From CAZXCQ01 sp964639275 (GTDB taxonomy: Bacteria; Desulfobacterota; DSM-4660; Desulfatiglandales; Desulfatiglandaceae), in NCBI GenBank assembly GCA_964639275.1, contig CAZXCQ010000135.1, forward strand, positions 1-16,490: a stretch of DNA of 16,490 nt, written 5' to 3'. Both the position numbers and the translations under genes were made by a program. This document shows, piece after piece, positions 14,536-16,490 of this stretch. The notes beneath the pieces were generated by a model. The model searched no databases and was not told where the DNA came from. It saw nothing but the letters and a program-made list of their open reading frames with translations. The stretch's first letter is position 1. Each line of letters opens with the position of its first letter.

Positions 14536-16212
14536 TTACATCCTCTGGGGGGCCCCGATGCCAAGAAGTCTCAACCCATTGGCGATGACGATCCTTACCC
14601 CCTCGGCCAGGGTCAACCTTGCCTGGCTCAACTCCCTCTCTGGGGTAATGATCCGATGCTCAGGCAGTTTTGTACCCATGTTAAAGTATCTGTGAAATGA
14701 TGAGGCCAGTTCAGTCAGATAATAGGTCAGACGATGCGGTTCCAAAGACTTGCAGACCTCCACCAGGACCACAGGGAATTCGGCCATGGCCCTTATGAGC
14801 CCCATTTCTTCATCCAACGAGAGCAGATTGAGAAACCCATCCGGTCTTTCTGGTAACGAAATCCCTGCCTCCTCAGCCTTGCGGAAGATACTGCATATCC
14901 TTGCATGGGCATACTGGACATAATAGACGGGGTTATCGCTATTTTGTCTTTTAACCAGATCGATGTCAAAATCAAGGGGTGAGTCATGGCTTTTTGTAAG
15001 GAACACAAACCGTGCGGCATCGACACCAACCTCATCCAGCAGTTCTTGGAGTGTGACAAAGCTTCCGGCCCTCTTGGACATCTTTATCTCTTGGCCCCCC
15101 TTCCATAGTTTTACCAGCTGAATAAGCATGACAGAGAGCCAGTCCTGGGGGATTCCATGGGACAAGAGCGCGGCCTTCATGCGGGGGATATAGCCATGGT
15201 GATCCGCTCCCCATATATCAATGGCCTTGGTAAAACCCCTTTTATGTTTTTCCAGGTGATAGGAGACATCAGAGGCAAAATATGTAAATTGACCATCCTT
15301 CTTCCTGATGACCCGATCCTTATCATCTCCAAGACCTGCGGTCCTGATCCACAGTGCCCCATCTTGTTCATAGAGCAGACCCTTTTCCCTTAACACCTCA
15401 AGGGTATTTTGCAGCAGACCCGATGATGAGAGTTCACTTTCACTATACCAGACATCAAAGGTTACCCTGAAACGTTGAAGGTCTTGCCTGATCTCCTCCA
15501 ACAATATCTCCTTTCCCTTCTCTGCGCAGATACGGACGGCCTCTTCTTTACCCAGTCCTTCCAGGTTGACCTTTTCAGATATGGTCCTTGCGAGACTCGA
15601 GATATAATCGCCGTGATACCCATTCTCAGGGAAGGGGTACCCAGGATCGTGCAATTGTTTGAACCGGCCAAAGATGGACTCCCCCAGGATACTGATCTGT
15701 TGCCCAGCGTCATTGATGTAGAACTCCCGGACCACATCATATCCGCAAAAGGAGAACACCCTGCAGAGGGTATCTCCCAGGGCTGCGCCTCGACCGTGGC
15801 CAAGATGGAGAGGCCCGGTGGGATTGGCGCTCACGAATTCCACAAGCACCCTCTTGCCGTTTCCCTCTCTATTTTGACCATAATCTCCCTTGAGGCCCAC
15901 GATCTCTGAAAGGATGCGATACCATTCCTTTGGGCTGATAAAAAAGTTTATAAAGCCAGGGCCTGCAACTTCTGAATTTTCAATGAGACCGCCCTTATCT
16001 TCCAGGTGATCAATGATGGTATAACCGATCTCTCTGGGTGAGCGGTGTTGGCTTGAAGCAAGGGCCAATGGTAGATTTGTGGCGAGATGCCCATGGGCCG
16101 GATTGTTGGGGGTTTCTATGACATAATCCGGAAGGGGTGTCTTTTTGAATAGCCCCTTCTCAAAGCACTCATCGATGGCACTCCTCAGTAGTTGATCAAG
16201 TCTCTCTTTCAT
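14536..16212 (-). CDS. argS: arginyl-tRNA synthetase
   Basis: ArgS charges tRNA-Arg with arginine using ATP, in the cytoplasm. The 558-aa product has the Arg-specific N-terminal domain (about 1-90), a class I Rossmann core with NPTGPLHLGHGRG (HLGH at 136-139), INDAGQQI, WGADHHGYIPRM and a KMSKR loop (377-381), and a C-terminal DALR-type anticodon-binding helical domain (about 430-558). Length is normal. The ATG at 16212 gives the family N-terminus MKERLDQLLR, but no clear ribosome site precedes it. It heads the five-gene minus-strand operon argS, SPOR gene, argA-like, tatB, tatC. The upstream region contains MITE copy A, which may provide part of the promoter. Confidence 0.98.
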   Translation of the reverse strand: MKERLDQLLRSAIDECFEKGLFKKTPLPDYVIETPNNPAHGHLATNLPLALASSQHRSPREIGYTIIDHLEDKGGLIENSEVAGPGFINFFISPKEWYRILSEIVGLKGDYGQNREGNGKRVLVEFVSANPTGPLHLGHGRGAALGDTLCRVFSFCGYDVVREFYINDAGQQISILGESIFGRFKQLHDPGYPFPENGYHGDYISSLARTISEKVNLEGLGKEEAVRICAEKGKEILLEEIRQDLQRFRVTFDVWYSESELSSSGLLQNTLEVLREKGLLYEQDGALWIRTAGLGDDKDRVIRKKDGQFTYFASDVSYHLEKHKRGFTKAIDIWGADHHGYIPRMKAALLSHGIPQDWLSVMLIQLVKLWKGGQEIKMSKRAGSFVTLQELLDEVGVDAARFVFLTKSHDSPLDFDIDLVKRQNSDNPVYYVQYAHARICSIFRKAEEAGISLPERPDGFLNLLSLDEEMGLIRAMAEFPVVLVEVCKSLEPHRLTYYLTELASSFHRYFNMGTKLPEHRIITPERELSQARLTLAEGVRIVIANGLRLLGIGAPQRM

Positions 16213-16248
16213 GTACTAGAAGCTAACCGATCTTTCTGGATAGATCAA

Positions 16249-16256
16249 GTACTATG
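16249..16256 (-). repeat. target-site duplication of element A, argS side
   Basis: GTACTATG on the plus strand (CATAGTAC on minus) matches GTACAATG at 16351-16358 at 7 of 8 positions and abuts the terminal repeat of element A. Confidence 0.65.
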
Positions 16257-16278
16257 GTATCAATTTAGCTATTTTCAA
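16251..16278 (-). promoter_or_regulatory. argS: candidate argS operon promoter spanning the MITE junction
   Basis: On the minus strand, TTGAAA (16278-16273) is followed by 16 bp and CATAGT (16256-16251), 38 nt before the argS start. The -35 and spacer lie within the end of MITE copy A, and the -10 lies within its target-site duplication. Match quality is moderate (9 of 12), and there is no experimental support. Confidence 0.4.
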
Positions 16279-16350
16279 AAGTGGCACGCGGGCAGGGCAA
16301 TGGGGGTTCGGAATCCCCATTGCCCTGCTTCCAAACGCCTAAAGTGTTAC
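16257..16350 (-). mobile_element. MITE-like palindromic element, copy A
   Basis: A 94-bp non-coding element related to copy B (7063-7167) and read on the minus strand. Its ends are GTAACACTTTAG and, inverted, GTATCAATTTAG (10 of 12 identical). The centre is a perfect 14-bp inverted repeat (16292-16305 with 16315-16328, arm GCAGGGCAATGGGG) with a 9-nt loop. Flanks are CATTGTAC and CATAGTAC on the minus strand, an 8-bp direct repeat with one mismatch. After the first 12 bases, identity with copy B continues for about 30 bp at the left end, and it covers 23 of 28 positions at the right end. No T-tract follows the stem on the plus strand. It encodes no protein and would need a transposase supplied elsewhere. 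Confidence 0.75.
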
Positions 16351-16358
16351 GTACAATG
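16351..16358 (-). repeat. target-site duplication of element A, distal side
   Basis: GTACAATG on the plus strand is the partner of GTACTATG at 16249-16256, with one substitution. It directly follows the GTAACAC end of the element. Confidence 0.65.
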
Positions 16359-16414
16359 TGTGGGCAGCCCAAGGGGCACGCACGGATCATAGAAGAACAT
16401 AAGGGCTACCCCCC

Positions 16415-16450
16415 ATCGGAATTCCAGGATCAAGACCCTGGAATTCCGAT
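16415..16450. repeat. perfect 14-bp inverted repeat
   Basis: ATCGGAATTCCAGG (16415-16428) and CCTGGAATTCCGAT (16437-16450) form a perfect stem with an 8-nt loop. No T-tract directly follows on either strand; a T-run occurs only about 18 bp later on the plus strand. It could be a weak terminator or part of another dispersed repeat. The rest of 16359-16490 shows no coding signal and ends AT-rich. Confidence 0.6.
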
Positions 16451-16490
16451 ATAAGGATTAAAAAAATGTGAATTTTTTCAAAAAAAATTG

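Noticed and set aside
16282..16297. TGGCACG as a sigma54 -24 box
   Set aside because: The matching TTGC-like -12 element is absent at the required spacing, and the sequence lies inside MITE-like copy A.

Overview
The window looks like a chromosomal housekeeping segment of a Gram-negative bacterium, most likely one of the former Deltaproteobacteria (Desulfobacterota). The reasons are an outer-membrane-type lipoprotein, a SPOR-domain protein, Tat translocase genes, an IHF-like protein with a lineage-looking insertion, a short GNAT-type N-acetylglutamate synthase, a grpE-dnaK pair without hrcA or dnaJ, and GCGGAAT heptamer repeats after a stop codon. No 16S gene or other taxonomic marker is present, so this placement is an inference. 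I see no tRNA, rRNA, CRISPR array, phage gene or full-length transposase.

Layout, left to right. Positions 1-1345 hold an acyl-CoA dehydrogenase behind a near-consensus sigma70 promoter. A small heptamer repeat and an IHF/HU-family gene follow (1441-1812). The IHF gene converges on, and overlaps by 22 bp, clpB on the minus strand (1791-4376). A divergent 281-bp spacer separates clpB from a plus-strand series: a secreted SLT-type lytic transglycosylase, purC, a remnant region (7039-7495), grpE, dnaK, and a large lipoprotein with a TPR-like half and a periplasmic-binding-protein-like half (PBP-activator type). That lipoprotein gene overlaps dnaK by 4 bp. After a short convergent spacer the remaining genes form a minus-strand operon read right to left: argS, a SPOR-domain membrane protein, an argA-like N-acetyltransferase, tatB and tatC.

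The genes fall into themes: protein quality control (ClpB, GrpE, DnaK), envelope and peptidoglycan maintenance (lytic transglycosylase, PBP-activator-like lipoprotein, SPOR protein, Tat export), and arginine supply and use (ArgS beside N-acetylglutamate synthase).

The most notable non-coding finding is a pair of related ~100-bp palindromic elements (7063-7167 on plus; 16257-16350 on minus). They share both ends, have terminal inverted repeats starting GTA(A/T)CA, and each sits between near-perfect 8-bp direct repeats (TCAGGGCC/TCAGGGTC and, in the element's orientation, CATTGTAC/CATAGTAC). This is the signature of a non-autonomous transposable element (MITE). GTAA ends plus 8-bp target duplications recall the IS66 family. 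One copy lies just upstream of argS and appears to supply its -35 box. The other lies just upstream of a decayed small gene with an in-frame TAG. A second notable feature is a textbook intrinsic terminator after dnaK that lies inside the signal-peptide codons of the next gene.
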